Shown here in pieces: positions 1 through 11,480 of a stretch of 64,000 nucleotides of DNA; position 1 is the first letter of the stretch, and each line of letters begins with the position of its first letter. A program made the translations under genes and the position numbers. The notes beneath the pieces were generated by a model, which saw only the letters and a list, made by a program, of their open reading frames with translations, was not told where the DNA came from and ran no database searches. This DNA comes from Lathyrus oleraceus (Eukaryota > Streptophyta > Magnoliopsida > Fabales > Fabaceae), in assembly GCF_024323335.1 (NCBI RefSeq), contig NC_066583.1:19328665-19392664 (forward strand), written 5' to 3'.

Positions 1-1180
1 GGAATGGTGTAGGAAAAAAAGTCTCTCACACCTGCTCAGAAAAAGATTTACAAAAAACATCATAGAGTAAGAGGCATCTTGTTTGATGCTCTATCTCATT
101 CTGAGTATATCAAGATCATTGATAAATCCACTACTCAGACCATCTTTAAATCCCTATGTCATACATATGAAGGGAATCAACAGGTTCAGGAAGCTAAGGC
201 TAATCTTCTGGTTAAACAATAAGAGATGTTCAAGATGAAGGAAGATGAGGATATTGAAACCATGTTTTCTAGGTTTCAAATTCTTGTGCCTAGCTTTCAA
301 GTACTAAACAAAGGTTATACTACCCCTGACCATGTCAAGAAGATTCTTAGGAGTCTTCCTGTCAAATTCAGAGCCAAGGTAACAACTATTCAGGACTTAA
401 ACTCATTAAGTCTTGAAAGTCTTATCATCAATCTCTAGATTCATGAGATGAAGTTCAATGCAGATTAACCTGACAAGGAGTCAAAGTCCATTACTTTAAA
501 TCTTATGGAAATATGAAGAAGCTTCTCAATCAGAAGCTTTTGAAGAAGACTCATATAATAAGGAGATGGCCTTCATCATTAAAATGTTTCAATACTTGGC
601 CAAGAAGAAAAACATATTCTATGGTAGAAGTAGTGGCTTCATAGGATCAAGCTCGAGAGATAATAAAGATGAATAGAAGGGTTGCTTCAACTGCAAGAAG
701 TTTGGTGACTTTATTGCTGAATGTCCAGAGCTGCAAAAAGACAAGGCAAAGAAAGGAAGCTTCCCAAAGGACAACTTCATAAACAAATTCAAGAAGAGTT
801 TCATGGCTACATGGGATGAACTTGACAAAGAGAAAGACTCTAAGAAATATGAAGAGCAATCCAATCTTGCTATGATGGCTCTTACATCTTCTGAAGCAGA
901 ATCTGACTCAGATTCTAGTTCATAATTTGAGGAAGATGAGGTATTTTATAAATTATATTGTTCTAATTTGATCACCTTTATTCAAGAACTTATGAGTAGG
1001 TGTCAGGAAAAGGCCAAACACATGAGAACATTAACAAAGAAATATAATCTTTTAAAAGAGGAATTAAAATCCGTTCAAAACAAGAATGAAACTCTTGAGA
1101 GAAAAATATTGCTCCTGTTAAAGATGTATTTGATAAAATTCTTGATAAGCATGAAATATCTCTACAAGATTTATTTTAAT
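1..1180 (+). pseudogene. copia gag remnant (UBN2-type gag, zinc knuckle, coiled coil)
   Basis: The longest open piece (226-438) reads MFKMKEDEDIETMFSRFQIL and continues to KILRSLPVKF, the usual UBN2-type copia gag core that forms the particle and packages RNA. Stops (for example TAA just before 226) interrupt it. Near 680 a knuckle reads CFNCKKFGDFIAEC, where the conserved His of CX2CX4HX4C is Asp, so zinc binding is probably lost. Around 968-1180 a heptad-like segment (KAKHMRTLTKKYNLLKEELK) looks like a coiled coil. It is an inactive fossil. Stops and frame changes are seen directly; the family call comes from motif recognition. Confidence 0.8.
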
Positions 1181-1199
1181 TGACCTTGAAAGAACCAAA

Positions 1200-2460
1200 C
1201 TTGCATCCATGATTTATGGTGTAAGTAGGAGCAGAAGAGAAGGCATGGGTTATTGTAAAAAACTTGCTAATCTAATGAATGAAACCTTGATTAAACCCTC
1301 AGATCCTTCCTCCTCTAAATCTACTAAAAAAAGTTTAGACTATTATTTTGTACCTGAATCTAACAATGCAAATATTTTGAACCAATTAGAATCTAAAACT
1401 GCTGAGTCAAGGGTTTTGAAGAAACCAGAACCTGAGACTCTAAAGTCAAAGGCTCTGATGTAATCAGAACCTAAGACTCTGAAGTCAAAGGTTCTACAGA
1501 AACCAGAACATGAGGCATCAGGTTATAAAGTTCAGAAAGGTTCAGAACCCAAGGTCAAGACTCATTCAAAATAACAAACTTTCAAATCAAAAGTCTTGAA
1601 TGATTCTAAACCTATTTTATATGAGAACAAAGGTACAAAATAAGAGAAAACCTGTCAGAAATAATCCTAAACGATCCATAAGATTATGGTTACCTAAATA
1701 TGAAATCATTTTTTCTACAGACATGCTTAAAGGGAGAAGTAAAACATCAAACCTGGTACTTGAACAATGGTTGCTTTCGACATATGACGGGAGAAAGACA
1801 TATGTTCCAAACTCTCACTCTGAAAGAGGGAGGAACTGTGGGATTTGGAGGAAACTAAAAAGGGAAGATTATTGGGACATGTACTAATGGTAACTTCTCT
1901 TTATCTATTAATGATGTTTGGTTAGTAGATAGACTGAAACATAATCTACTTAGAATAAGTTAATTTTGTGATAGTGGTTATGGAGTAATATTTAATAAAA
2001 ACATTTGTACAATCATTAATGAATCTGATAAGTCCGTGGTGTTCAAGGGTAAGAGGAAAGACAATGTTTACAAAATCAATTTTTTGAACCTGATTAGAAG
2101 GAAGTTTGCCTTCTATCAGTGAATGGTGAAAAATGGGGTCTGACACTGAAGGTTAGGTCATGCTAACTAGATATTAATCTCCAAGCTTAGCAAGTTAAAA
2201 CTTGTTTAGGGACTGTCAGATCTTAATTATCATTCAGATGCCCTTTGTGGAGGATGCCAAATTTGGAAAATTAACAAAACCTCTTTTAAATCAAAGACCA
2301 TTATCTATACCTCTAGACCTTTATAACTGCTTCACATTGATTTGTTTAGTCCTATTAGCACTTCATCAATCAATGAGGAGGAAATTTATAAACTACAAAA
2401 CACATTAATATTGTATTTGGAAATAACCAAAAACGACCCGTGGAGAAAAATATATGAAAA
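1200..2460 (+). pseudogene. copia protease / GAG-pre-integrase / integrase start remnant
   Basis: After a linker with repeated short peptides around KPEPETLKSK (about 1400-1500), the protease site at 1754 reads WYLNNGCFRHMTG. The family normally has DSG, so the catalytic Asp is Asn and the Ser is Asn. About 60 codons on comes VWLVDRLKHNLL, then a RLGHAN box near 2150, both GAG-pre-integrase features. HIDLFSPI near 2335 is the start of the integrase core. Several stops separate these pieces. Aspartyl protease would normally process the polyprotein; this copy cannot. The remnant fades out by about 2460. Confidence 0.75.
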
Positions 2461-2489
2461 AAAAGGTCGGTATTTTTTGATCTTCTATA

Positions 2490-4140
2490 TTAATCTAGCC
2501 TCAATGTAAGACATTTATCTTGATATGATACATGTGGGGAAAATGTGTGCGATAATGTAATTGAAAGACTTCTGAACATTCAAGAAAAGACGAAAGATGA
2601 TAAGAATGCTCATCTAGATATGGTGGAGATAGGTATATAACAAGAGTTAACCCTAAAAGAAATAGGTCAAAGAATATATTATCCCCCAGCATGTCACACT
2701 TTGTGTAGAAAATAAAAATATGTTTTTGCGATTGTGTGCAAGGTATTAAAGTTCCCTAAAGATGCTCATCAAATGTCAAAAAACTTGTATCAACGAAAGA
2801 TATTAAATTAGTTGGATTAAAATTTCATGATTTTAATGTTTTGATGCAACAACTTCTACCAGTGGCTATCTGTGGCATTTTAACAAAACAATGTATAAGA
2901 AACTATAACTAGATTGTCCTTATTCTTTAAATTATATATGTAACAAAGTCATTGATTTAAAAAATTTAGATGAGTTGGAATATAAGGATGCAATTATCTT
3001 GTGTCAACTGAAGATGTATTTCCCTCCGTCATTTTTGACATTATAGTTCACTTAAATGTTCATCTAGTCAAAGAGATTAGGTTTTGTGACCCAATTTATT
3101 TAAGGTGGATGTATCAAGTAGATAGATACATGAAGATACTTAAAGGGTATAATAAGAATCAAAATTGTCAAAAAGCTTTGATTGTTGAAAGGTACATTAT
3201 AAAAGAAGCTATTGAGTTTTGTTTGAACTATTTATCAAGATAAAATTATATAGTAATTCTCAAGTCTTATCATGATGGAAGATATGAAGGTATCGACACT
3301 AACGACTTAAATTTTAAGTTAATGGCACGAGATATAGTTCTTCAATCACATTTGTATATATTGAGTAACTATGATAAAGTTCAACCTTACTTATCCATTC
3401 ACAAATGACTTATCAAGGAAAAATTCTCCTAGATGAGTGAAAAATGGTTGTTTAAAGAGAATAGCAAGAATTTCATAAATTAGTTTAATGAAAGGGTTTC
3501 TAAAGACGGAAGTGCATTTGAGATAATTAAATGAGTGTCATATATGTCTAAATTTAATGTAATAACTTGAACTATATATGAAATTAGTAAATTTAACTTA
3601 TATATAGAAAGAATGGTCGTAGTACCATGCAAAATAGTGGGGTTATGGTTGAAACTTAATCCATGTACTTCTCTAGTTCCAAAGATAAGAATCTTGTAAT
3701 GACATTTTGACTGTACTTTGGGGTCATAATGATATTTGAGGGATTGATTATGTTATATTCAAAGTGCATTTATTTAAATTCAAGTTGATTGATAGTAAAA
3801 CTGATGTACAAATTGATGAATTATGATTCACATGGGTCAACCTTCGCAAGACAACTTATACGAACGAACCTTTCATCATGACATCCCAAGCAAATTAAGT
3901 GTTCTATATTGATGATCCTTCTAACAATAGATGGTCGATTTTTATACAAGGAAAACATATTCATGCTAGTGATGAAAATCAAGATTTAACTAGATATTTT
4001 TTAGATTTTTTCTTTTGTAACACATGTGTGTACCTCATATGAAGGAAATGATTCAGATGATTTTCGTGTTATTCGTTATGATCATTAAAAAGGGATGTGG
4101 GAAAAATAACAAGTAAATCCTTTATGTGATTTAATAATAT
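2490..4140 (+). pseudogene. CACTA (En/Spm) transposase 3' end, DUF4218 and DUF4216 regions
   Basis: Broken frames give the order typical of CACTA TNP2 transposases: an LDMIHV-like box near 2520, PQHVTLC near 2688, HDFNVLMQQLLPVAICGIL near 2830, then an open stretch at 3001-3243 containing PSVIFDIIVHLNVHLVKEI and YLRWMYQVDRYMKILKGY, which is DUF4218. A HDGRYEG box near 3275 and SEKWLFKEN near 3435 follow, then DUF4216-like sequence to about 4110. The catalytic N-terminal half and the CACTA terminal repeats were not found. Frameshifts at several points make it non-functional. Confidence 0.8.
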
Positions 4141-4290
4141 ATATTTATAATACTAAAATATTCACTTTACTTTTGAATATTTTTTATTAATTTAAATTTT
4201 TTCCAACTTTTAAAGTTGGGGAAGGATAACATATGTTGCTTGATTATTGTCTATGTCAGCATTGCTGATTCATGGAAGCAGGTAATCACT
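3447..4290 (+). repeat. Direct duplication of the CACTA 3' region, copy 1
   Basis: This segment, from the WLFKEN-coding part through DUF4216 and about 180 bases beyond, is repeated at 4767-5610 with an offset of about 1,320 bases. Matching landmarks are the shared block starting ggttgtttaaagagaat at 3447 and 4767, and ggataacatatgttgc near 4218 and 5545. The copies differ by scattered substitutions and small indels. Confidence 0.8.
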
Positions 4291-4560
4291 TTATCCAGGT
4301 ATTTAACTTATTTACTAATGAAATATTATTTCTCCCCTAAACTAAATTCTAATTGTTTTTTTGTTATCGTCGCTGTTGTGAATATATCACTGATTAAGAA
4401 CAGTTTCTCAATATTGTCATTGAATATTTGACTTTGAGATTTATGTCAGGGTTCAGTTTATTCGGTATATGGTATGTTTGAATCTGGACATCAATCTTCA
4501 ACGCCATATTTTAAAAATAATAACCATTTATGTGCATTTTTTTCTAAAATTATCTTGAGA

Positions 4561-4684
4561 AGATATTGCAATCCAAAAAATAAATGGTGAATGGTAAAAA
4601 AATTAAAAAGGAACAACACAATGTGTAGTTTCCTTTTTAATTTTTTTTACCATTAACCATTTTCTTTTTTTGGGTTGTTATATA
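4561..4684. repeat. Foldback (MITE-like) hairpin between the two CACTA copies
   Basis: Left arm 4561-4612 and right arm 4628-4684 are imperfect reverse complements: atggtaaaaaaattaaaaag pairs with ctttttaattttttttacc and the outer parts are complementary too. The spacer is about 15 bases. The size fits a small hairpin MITE or a palindrome formed at the duplication. No clear target-site duplication was identified. Confidence 0.6.
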
Positions 4685-4766
4685 AGTCATCTATTATCTC
4701 GGTAGGACAACCAATTGAGAAGAAAAGTTCCTCATGGACATGCTTAAATGATTGTTTAAAGAGAAT

Positions 4767-5610
4767 GGTTGTTTAAAGAGAATAACAAGAGTTTCACAAA
4801 TTAGTGTAATGAAAGGATTTCTAAAGATGGGAGTGCATCCGCGACAATTAAATGAGTGTCATATATGCCTAAGTTTAATGTAATAATTTGAGCTATATAT
4901 GACACTAATAAATTTTACTTCTATATAGAAAGGACGATCGTAGTACCATGCCAAATAGTGTGGTTATGGTTGAAACTCAATCCATGTACTTCTCTAGTTC
5001 CAAAGATAATAATCTTGTAATGACATTTTGACCGTACTTTAGGGTCATGAGGATATTTGAGGGATTGATTATGTTATATTTAAAGTGCCATTATTTAAAT
5101 TCGAGTGGATTCATAGTAACACTTGTGTACAAGCTGATGAATTAAGATTCACATGGGCCGACCTTCGTGACACAACTTATATGAACGAACATTTCATGAT
5201 AGGATCCCAAGAAAATTAAGTGTTTTATATCACCGATCCTTCTAACAATAGATGGTCGATTTTTCTACAAGGAAAGCACATTCCTGCTAGTGACGAAAAT
5301 CAAGATTTAACTCTATATATTTCTGAGACATCTTCTTTCGCAACACACATGTGTACCTCATATGTAGAAGATGATTTAGATTATTTGCATGTTATTCGTT
5401 ATGATCATAAAAAAGGGATGTGGGAAAACTAACAACTACATATTTTATATGACATAATATATATTTATAATACTAAAATGTTCACTTTACTTTTGAATAT
5501 TTTTTTTTAATGTTTAATTTTTTTTCCAACTTGTAAAGTTGTGGAAGGATAACATATGTTGCATGATTATTGTCTATGTCAGCATTGTTGATTCATGGAA
5601 GCGGGTGAAG
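4767..5610 (+). pseudogene. Second copy of the CACTA DUF4216 region
   Basis: This duplicate of 3447-4290 keeps an open DUF4216 frame at 5220-5432, including FYITDPSNNRWSIFLQGKHI and ASDENQDLTLYISETSS, ending RYDHKKGMWEN. In copy 1 the same part carries in-frame stops, so the duplicate kept the better reading frame by chance or duplicated before copy 1 decayed. No start, promoter or catalytic part accompanies it, so it is a fragment. DUF4216 is a domain of unknown role in CACTA transposases. Confidence 0.75.
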
Positions 5611-5884
5611 TTAGCAGAAATATAGATACATGCCCGAACATACAACAGAGTCGCCATCGAACTTTATTTATTCCCGAAGGAAAGGGAAAACATCGATAAA
5701 ATCCGGGGGAAAGAGATATGATGGGTAAGGAAGTCGGTTATGCAAGGGGAAGGTATTAGCACCCCAAACATCTATAGTACTCCATGGGAACCATTTTGAT
5801 TGTTCTCACTCGAATGGGTGTTAAAGATTAATTACGAAAGAATGAGGGAAAGGAAAGGAATAGATAAAGTTTTCGGTGAAGATT

Positions 5885-7440
5885 AGGGCCCTCATGCCTA
5901 CGTATCCTCATAGTGCAATGAGGAATTCAGAGCTCCGTAGTTCAAATAACTAGTGATGGGAGATGAAAATAAGTGTGATCAAAGTATGGTCTGAACCAAA
6001 GGGTGATGTTGTTTGAACTCCAACAAGGGGTGAAATATGAACCCAAGAGTAAAACTGACATGAACCAACAAGTGAGGGCCTACAACACTGTATTGGAACA
6101 ACCGAAAAAAGATTGAATTAAGCATTTGGTTACATAGTACAAACAAATCTTGGTTCACAAAGAGGTATGAGGTGGAGCACAAAAAAATATTGTATTTGAC
6201 TCAAAGATTAGGTATATCACATGAAGTGAATGAAGGTAGCATATGGATGAATCATAAAGGTGAATGGAATGAAGTGACCAAAGTCATAGAATAGAGTATC
6301 TGGTGATAAGTGACTGAAAATGTATAATTTGAAACCAAAAGTCAAGGTATATTGGAATCCATAGGAGAAATGAGATTCGTACCATAGAGGGAATCAAGCA
6401 TCTTGGCCAAAAAAGAAGAAATTAAATGTTTGGGGACAATCCAAACAACTTTAGGCACAAATGCAGACTATTCATTAGGCGTCCTAAAAGGGTGTATATG
6501 GGTATCCAAAGAAAGTGTATCTGATTTCAAAGAAACGGTATGTCACTGGAGTGAATGGTTTATGATCAAAGGTAGGGATCATGAAAGATATGAGTGGTTC
6601 CCTAGGGCGGAAGGGGGAATAATTAAAAGTATGTTCACCAAGGATTCGAATCCTCGTGCCTACGTATTCTCACTGTGCAATGAGAAAATCAAATCAATTA
6701 TAGTTCGGAACTACGAAAAGAGAGAAAGGGATTGAGACTGATGAAAAGTATAACTCGCACTAAAAAAATGGTATTAAGGGAACTCAACGTCACTAGCTTC
6801 GAACCTAAGAGCAAAACTGGTAGGAACCAACAAGTGAGGGCATACAACACTGGTGGAACGACCGAAAAAAGATTAAATTAAATGTTTGATTACATAGCAC
6901 GAACAACTCTTGGTTCACAAGACAGACTATTCATTAGGTGTCCTAAAAGGATGAGTATGAGACTCACAAGAAAGTGTTGTTGGGTGCAAGAAATAATATA
7001 TCACTTGTTGGGGGAACAATCAATTCGAGATCAAAGGAGAATAATATCTTGGATGAAGGAATAAACTTTGAACCAAAGAAAGAAAGAGGTATTGACTAGG
7101 ACGTGGAGGAAACTAGGCACACCCATTCCTGTCACAACAAATTAAATGTTTGGGGACAATCCAAACAGCTCTTGGTTCACAAGGCAGACTATTCATTAGT
7201 CGTCCTAAAAGGATGAACATGGAAACCAAGGAAAAGTGATATTTAATCTTAAAAAGACGGTATTGATTGATGAATGAAGAATGATTGATTAATAAATAGG
7301 GTAGATTGATAAATAAGATAACTCATGAAGAATCTGAATTCTCCTGCCTACGTGTCCTTATTGTGCAATGAGGAAATTAGAGCTTTCGTAGTTCAACCTA
7401 CTAGGGCTGAAAGCAAGGATGATTAAGGAGGAAAGAATGA
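5885..7440. repeat. Diverged tandem blocks of about 0.7-0.76 kb inside the LTR remnant
   Basis: The string tgcctacgta recurs at 5896 and 6657 (with a close variant at 7349), followed each time by a tgcaatgagg-like segment and gtagttc. Shared tracts such as accaacaagtgagggc occur near 6062 and 6824 (offset about 761), and attcattaggcgtcctaaaa near 6469, 6931 and 7191. This is a decayed higher-order tandem repeat. No coding signal is supported. Confidence 0.65.
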
Positions 7441-7489
7441 TAGAAATGATTGAGAGTGTGGAATAGACTTGATAGTTATTTGATACGAA

Positions 7490-8080
7490 TCACACTAAAG
7501 TCTATGAGTAAAGGTGAATACGATGAGCGCTGGGTCATTTGTCCCATACCCAAAGATATCCAGAATAGGGGTAGGAATTCTCTAGTCCCATTCCTTCTGT
7601 ACTATTTAAGGCTCGTAACATGTAACTCTCATCTTAACTTTCAAAAGGAGAGAGGAAAATCTTTGTTGTTGTTCTTTGTACTTGAAGATGACCTTATAAA
7701 TCGTTCAATTTGAATTGCACTAAAGTCTATGAATGGAGGTGAATACGATGAGCGCTGGGTCATTCATCCCATACCCAAAGATACTCAGAATGGGGGTATG
7801 AATTATCCAGTCCCATTCCTTCTCCATTGCTTAAGGCTCGTGTCGTACAACTTAAATTATGATTGGTAAGATGTTGATGTAGTCCTTGCTCGTTGCACAA
7901 TGCTTTGTGAAGAGAGAGAGAGACTTGTCAATTGTATGATTCGAATTGTGCTAAAATATATGAATAGAGGTGAATACGATGAGCGCTGGGTCATTCGTCC
8001 CATACCCAAAGATATTCAGAATGGGGGTAGGAATTCTCCAGTCTCACTCCTTCTCTATTACTTAAGGCTCATGCCACACA
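7490..8080. repeat. Three tandem copies of a ~228-bp unit with a shared open core
   Basis: The core gaatacgatgagcgctgggt starts near 7516, 7741 and 7970. Each copy continues with cccatacccaaagat and ends at ttaaggctc. In one frame the cores translate to nearly the same peptide (EYDERWVI.PIPKD) in all three copies, but the copies sit in longer sequence with stops. Whether this frame was ever translated is unknown; a decayed minisatellite in a retroelement LTR is the simplest reading. Confidence 0.65.
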
Positions 8081-8160
8081 ATTCTAACTTTGATTCGACA
8101 AACTCTTGTAGTTTGCCACCTTTGATTGCTTGTATTATCTACTGTTTGGTATGACTGAGG

Positions 8161-8559
8161 ATGCTTTGATTGAAGATCTTGACTTGAGGCTTCGAGCTCC
8201 ACAACTTAGAGAAAAAGTCTTATTAAATGACCAAGGGTCTTTTGATCATTCAACTTAGACTGTGGGATTATACAAGTTCAAAGGATTTAGTTTATCAAAA
8301 TTTATTTGGAATTCACATGAAATTCAGTTGGAATTCAATGTAAGTTTGTTAGTTAGTTAGAAGTTAGTCGGAAATTCAGACTTTTGTGAAATGAAAACCG
8401 AAACTCAGATTCAAAAATCCCTTTCCCTCCCTCTTTTTACTACACTAACGTAACCGAAATGTATTTGAAAAAAAGAAAGAGATGTCCTTCTGTTGGTGTA
8501 TTGAAGGAAACTTTTATTCTTTTTGTTTTTTATATTGTATGCAAAGATTGAATCCATTT
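8161..8559. other. Unassigned AT-rich spacer
   Basis: Between the LTR remnant and the Athila remnant I see no coding frame with family similarity, no terminal repeats and no RNA gene. It may hold the worn outer end of either neighbour. Confidence 0.4.
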
Positions 8560-9120
8560 CCATTCATAATAAAATGTTGGATACACATATCTCCCAAGTT
8601 GCGCAACAACAATCTTCATCTTCATCCCTCCAAGCTCTTTTCCGGGTCATCCCGAGCAAAATCCTAAGGGACATGTGAATGTTGTGACAACTAGAAGTGG
8701 TAAACATGTTAGGAGTTATGTGGAAAAGGATAAAAAGGTTGAGGAGAGTTATGGTAAAAATGTAGAGATGGAGGAAAATATACCAACACCACCTGAAAAA
8801 GAGATTGTCGAAGAGGTAAAGAAGGAAACACATCATGTTACTCCTCCTCCCTATAATCCACCGATTCCATTTCTGCAAATACTTGCGAAGTCTAAGACAA
8901 AGGCCTAGTTCATAAAGTATGCAAAAATATTAGATAAGATTCACAAAAATGTACCATTCACTGAGGCCTTGTCTCAATACCTAAGTGTGCCAAGTCTTTA
9001 AAAGAAATCCTATCTAAAAAAAGTATTTTAAAGGACCATGAAACTAGAGCAACTTTTGATGTTAAGAGGGAAGGTTGACCTTTTAGGTGGGGGATGAAAG
9101 GATTAAATCCATAATGACTA
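8560..9120 (+). pseudogene. Athila-type gag-protease linker remnant
   Basis: The frame around 8675-8908 reads VTTRSGKHV, then an acidic/proline-rich linker ending PPPYNPPIPF, followed after a stop by KYAKILDKIHKNVPFTEAL. This matches the junction between gag and protease in Athila-lineage Ty3/gypsy elements, where a TRSG box and an INIPFTDAL-like box flank a variable linker. The same two boxes occur in the better-kept Athila copy at 24340 and 24690. Stops and missing protease and pol show that it is dead. Confidence 0.7.
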
Positions 9121-10570
9121 ATCTCCTAACACAACCCTTATACAATGGTTTCTTGTTTCTTAGTCGACGTGATTAGTACATGTGTGGAAGCCAAACCTGA
9201 ACAACCGACACATGATATAACCAAATCCACCCCCACCGATTCAGAAGTATGAACCACCCCGTAGAAGGAAGAAAATGAAGAGTAATGGATACAAGAGATG
9301 TTAGATAGGTGGACATGGATTCCTAAGACCTCTAAGCCTAAGGTTTAAGGACCAACTTTTAGGGAACTATCATTGCTTGCACTCATGTAGTCTAGCTAAA
9401 TGACTTCAAACAAAGTGCTATGTGGGAGGTAACCCACCAAATTATATGTTTTATCTTTCTTTTGTTTGATTATTTTTGCAGGAATAAAAAGAAAGTTACA
9501 AAAGAAGCATCTTCTCCTACCAGACGATATGCGTCAATAAAAGGATAATCCGGAAAATATTGAGCAAATGATGCAGCAGTTTATGCTTCATTTTCCGCCT
9601 CCTCCGAAAGGTGTTATGTAACTTTTCTCTTTGCCCTCTTATTTCTTATTATGGAACGTTGAGAATAACTTTTGGTTTAAGTTCCGGGGGGGGGGGGGGG
9701 GTATTTCCCTTTAATATTTATTTCTGCACATTTTTATTTTATCATATTATATGTGTTTGATTATGTTTCTAGCTATATATAAACTACTTTGAAAATTTTC
9801 TCAAATTTTGATTCATTTTTTTTTGTAAATTATTAACTTAATTGAGTAAGAAAGTATATAGAGATTTAGGGATGAAAGGTTTCCAAAATTTTCCTAAAAA
9901 GTATATCAATTTGACTCGTTTTGTGCCATACTCTTCGATTTTTTAGAAGTATTTTCTGGTTAGTTCTATAAAATAGTCTGGCATACTAGAAATTCGCAAG
10001 TTATACTTATTTAGTTGAAGAAAATGGAGGTAAAAGGAAACTGCACATATTAAGTTGGGTAACCCTTACCCGATTACTCAACTGAACGATGGTTGAACCA
10101 TAACGTCGAACCCAAAAATGTAATAATAAATAAACACACATTTCTGTGTACAATCATTTGCAAATAAAAAGGCAACTAGTTTGCTCATGTGTGGTAAATA
10201 GTAAATAAACTCTCAATTAGTTTTGTGTAGTTTGTGATGATTATCCCTATTTTATTGCCTTAATTTGATTGTTAAAAGAACGGAGAGGGGAGAAAATTGA
10301 TAAGTGAAACTTAGGTACAAAACCATAGTTGAAATGGTATCTAATGAAGGAGAATTTTGGTCCATGTTTACGGGGCTTGTGTCCTTACAATGCATATATA
10401 ATTGATCTAGTACAAGGGAATTCGATCCAAATCTAATAAAAACTAATTTAACATATGAGTACTATTCATTTCAAATTCATAAACTTTGCATGCTTCATTA
10501 CCTTGTCCTCTTTTTTTGTTTGTGAGATGAGTTGCTTCAGGACAAACAACAATTCAAGTTTGGGGGAGTT
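9121..10570 (+). mobile_element. Athila-type 3' untranslated region with polypurine tract
   Basis: Pol is missing. The sequence passes from the gag-pro linker to a 3' region with a gtgggaggtaaccca string (about 9422), similar to ttgggaagcaacccaacg at 25838 in the intact-ended Athila copy. A run of 16 G residues lies at 9686-9701. The segment ends in a purine-rich tract aagtttgggggag (about 10556-10568) just before an LTR starting TGATAAGTGG, as expected for the plus-strand primer of a Ty3/gypsy element. Confidence 0.6.
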
Positions 10571-11480
10571 TGATAAGTGGTATTTATACCACTTATTTTT
10601 GTGTCTTTATCAGTATTTGTTATGCTTTCTTTTCCTTGTTTTATTCTTCTTTTACTGCTTTCTGGTATGGTTTTTATGTTTTCATCTAAAAAAGAGTGTC
10701 AAGAGTTGAAGCAGAACGAAAAGGACCGAAAAATGTAAAAAAAGGAGTCTCCCAGTACAAAAAAATCCCATGGCCAACACACTTGGGCCGTGTTGGCACT
10801 AGAGTTGCCTCCCATATGAAGAAGTAGAGGATAACATAGGTCGGTCGTGTTCCCTTACACTGCCTGTGTTGTCTATGATAAATCTCACCATGAGTGAGTA
10901 GTCCTTTAGGGACACGGGTCGTGAGATCTATCGTATGGAAAACCCCGATTGAGTCATTTGTATCAAAATACTGAGAAAATAAGAGCAATCACTATTTTAT
11001 AATCTGAGTACTTAAATATATTCGTGTTAGTTGCGAAAGTAGAGACAACTCATATATGAATATACTGAAAGGTAATGATTCGGTATCCGAAAGCGGATTT
11101 CTAAAAACCGAGTTTGAGGCACCATTGACAAGATGTCTCACTCTCAATTGATGAATCCGCATAGCTTCTCTTTAAACATGTCTAGTGCACACGTTATGAA
11201 AGTAGGTGTTGTACAATTTTGTCTAATTTTTTATAACTCGCTCTGTTTTCTCATATTCAATTTTGGAGAATCAATTGGATATGTCGGGATAGATAATCAC
11301 ATGCCCTCATGTCCTATTTTTTATTCTGTTAATTTATTCACCTGCATTGAATCCTCAATATTTTGATCACGTTAGCTACACATTGCTAGAGTAAAAATTG
11401 GTAATCAAACATATCTCTTCATGACTCAATATCTTTTGTACTATTTTGCATTGCCATGCACTTGCGGATTACATCAGCAA
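10571..11480 (+). mobile_element. 3' LTR of the Athila-type remnant
   Basis: The start TGATAAGTGG directly follows a polypurine tract. A perfect 10-bp inverted repeat (10573-10582 with 10587-10596) sits at the very start and encloses a TATA-like core. The body carries strings such as gagtttgaggcaccattgac and tgcacttgcggattacatca that I associate with Athila-group LTRs. The right border near 11480 is approximate, because no 5' LTR partner is present in the window to define it. Confidence 0.5.

Larger units (their letters stand above)
1..2460 (+). mobile_element. Degenerate Ty1/copia retrotransposon fragment (SIRE/Maximus-like), 5' part of the internal region
   Basis: A run of copia polyprotein pieces lies in order on the plus strand: gag, zinc knuckle, a long charged linker, protease, GAG-pre-integrase and the first residues of the integrase core. 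It is broken by many stops and frameshifts. The left LTR and start lie outside the window, and the right side ends where CACTA transposase sequence begins. The long coiled-coil segment after the zinc knuckle suggests the SIRE/Maximus lineage, from family knowledge; lineage confidence is moderate. Confidence 0.85.
5607..8160 (-). mobile_element. Ogre/Tat-type LTR remnant, minus orientation
   Basis: The left part (5640-5790) has the block also found near the ends of the two other Ogre-type LTRs here: agagtcgccatcg, ggttatgcaaggggaaggt and tagcacccc, followed by paired 6-mers around a tact loop. In those elements this block lies just inside the U5 end of a minus-oriented LTR, so this is read as an LTR with its 3' end to the left, perhaps starting TGAAGTTAGC at 5607. 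The opposite end (expected as a CA-type end around 8160-8250) is not recognisable, and no internal region follows. Confidence 0.55.
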
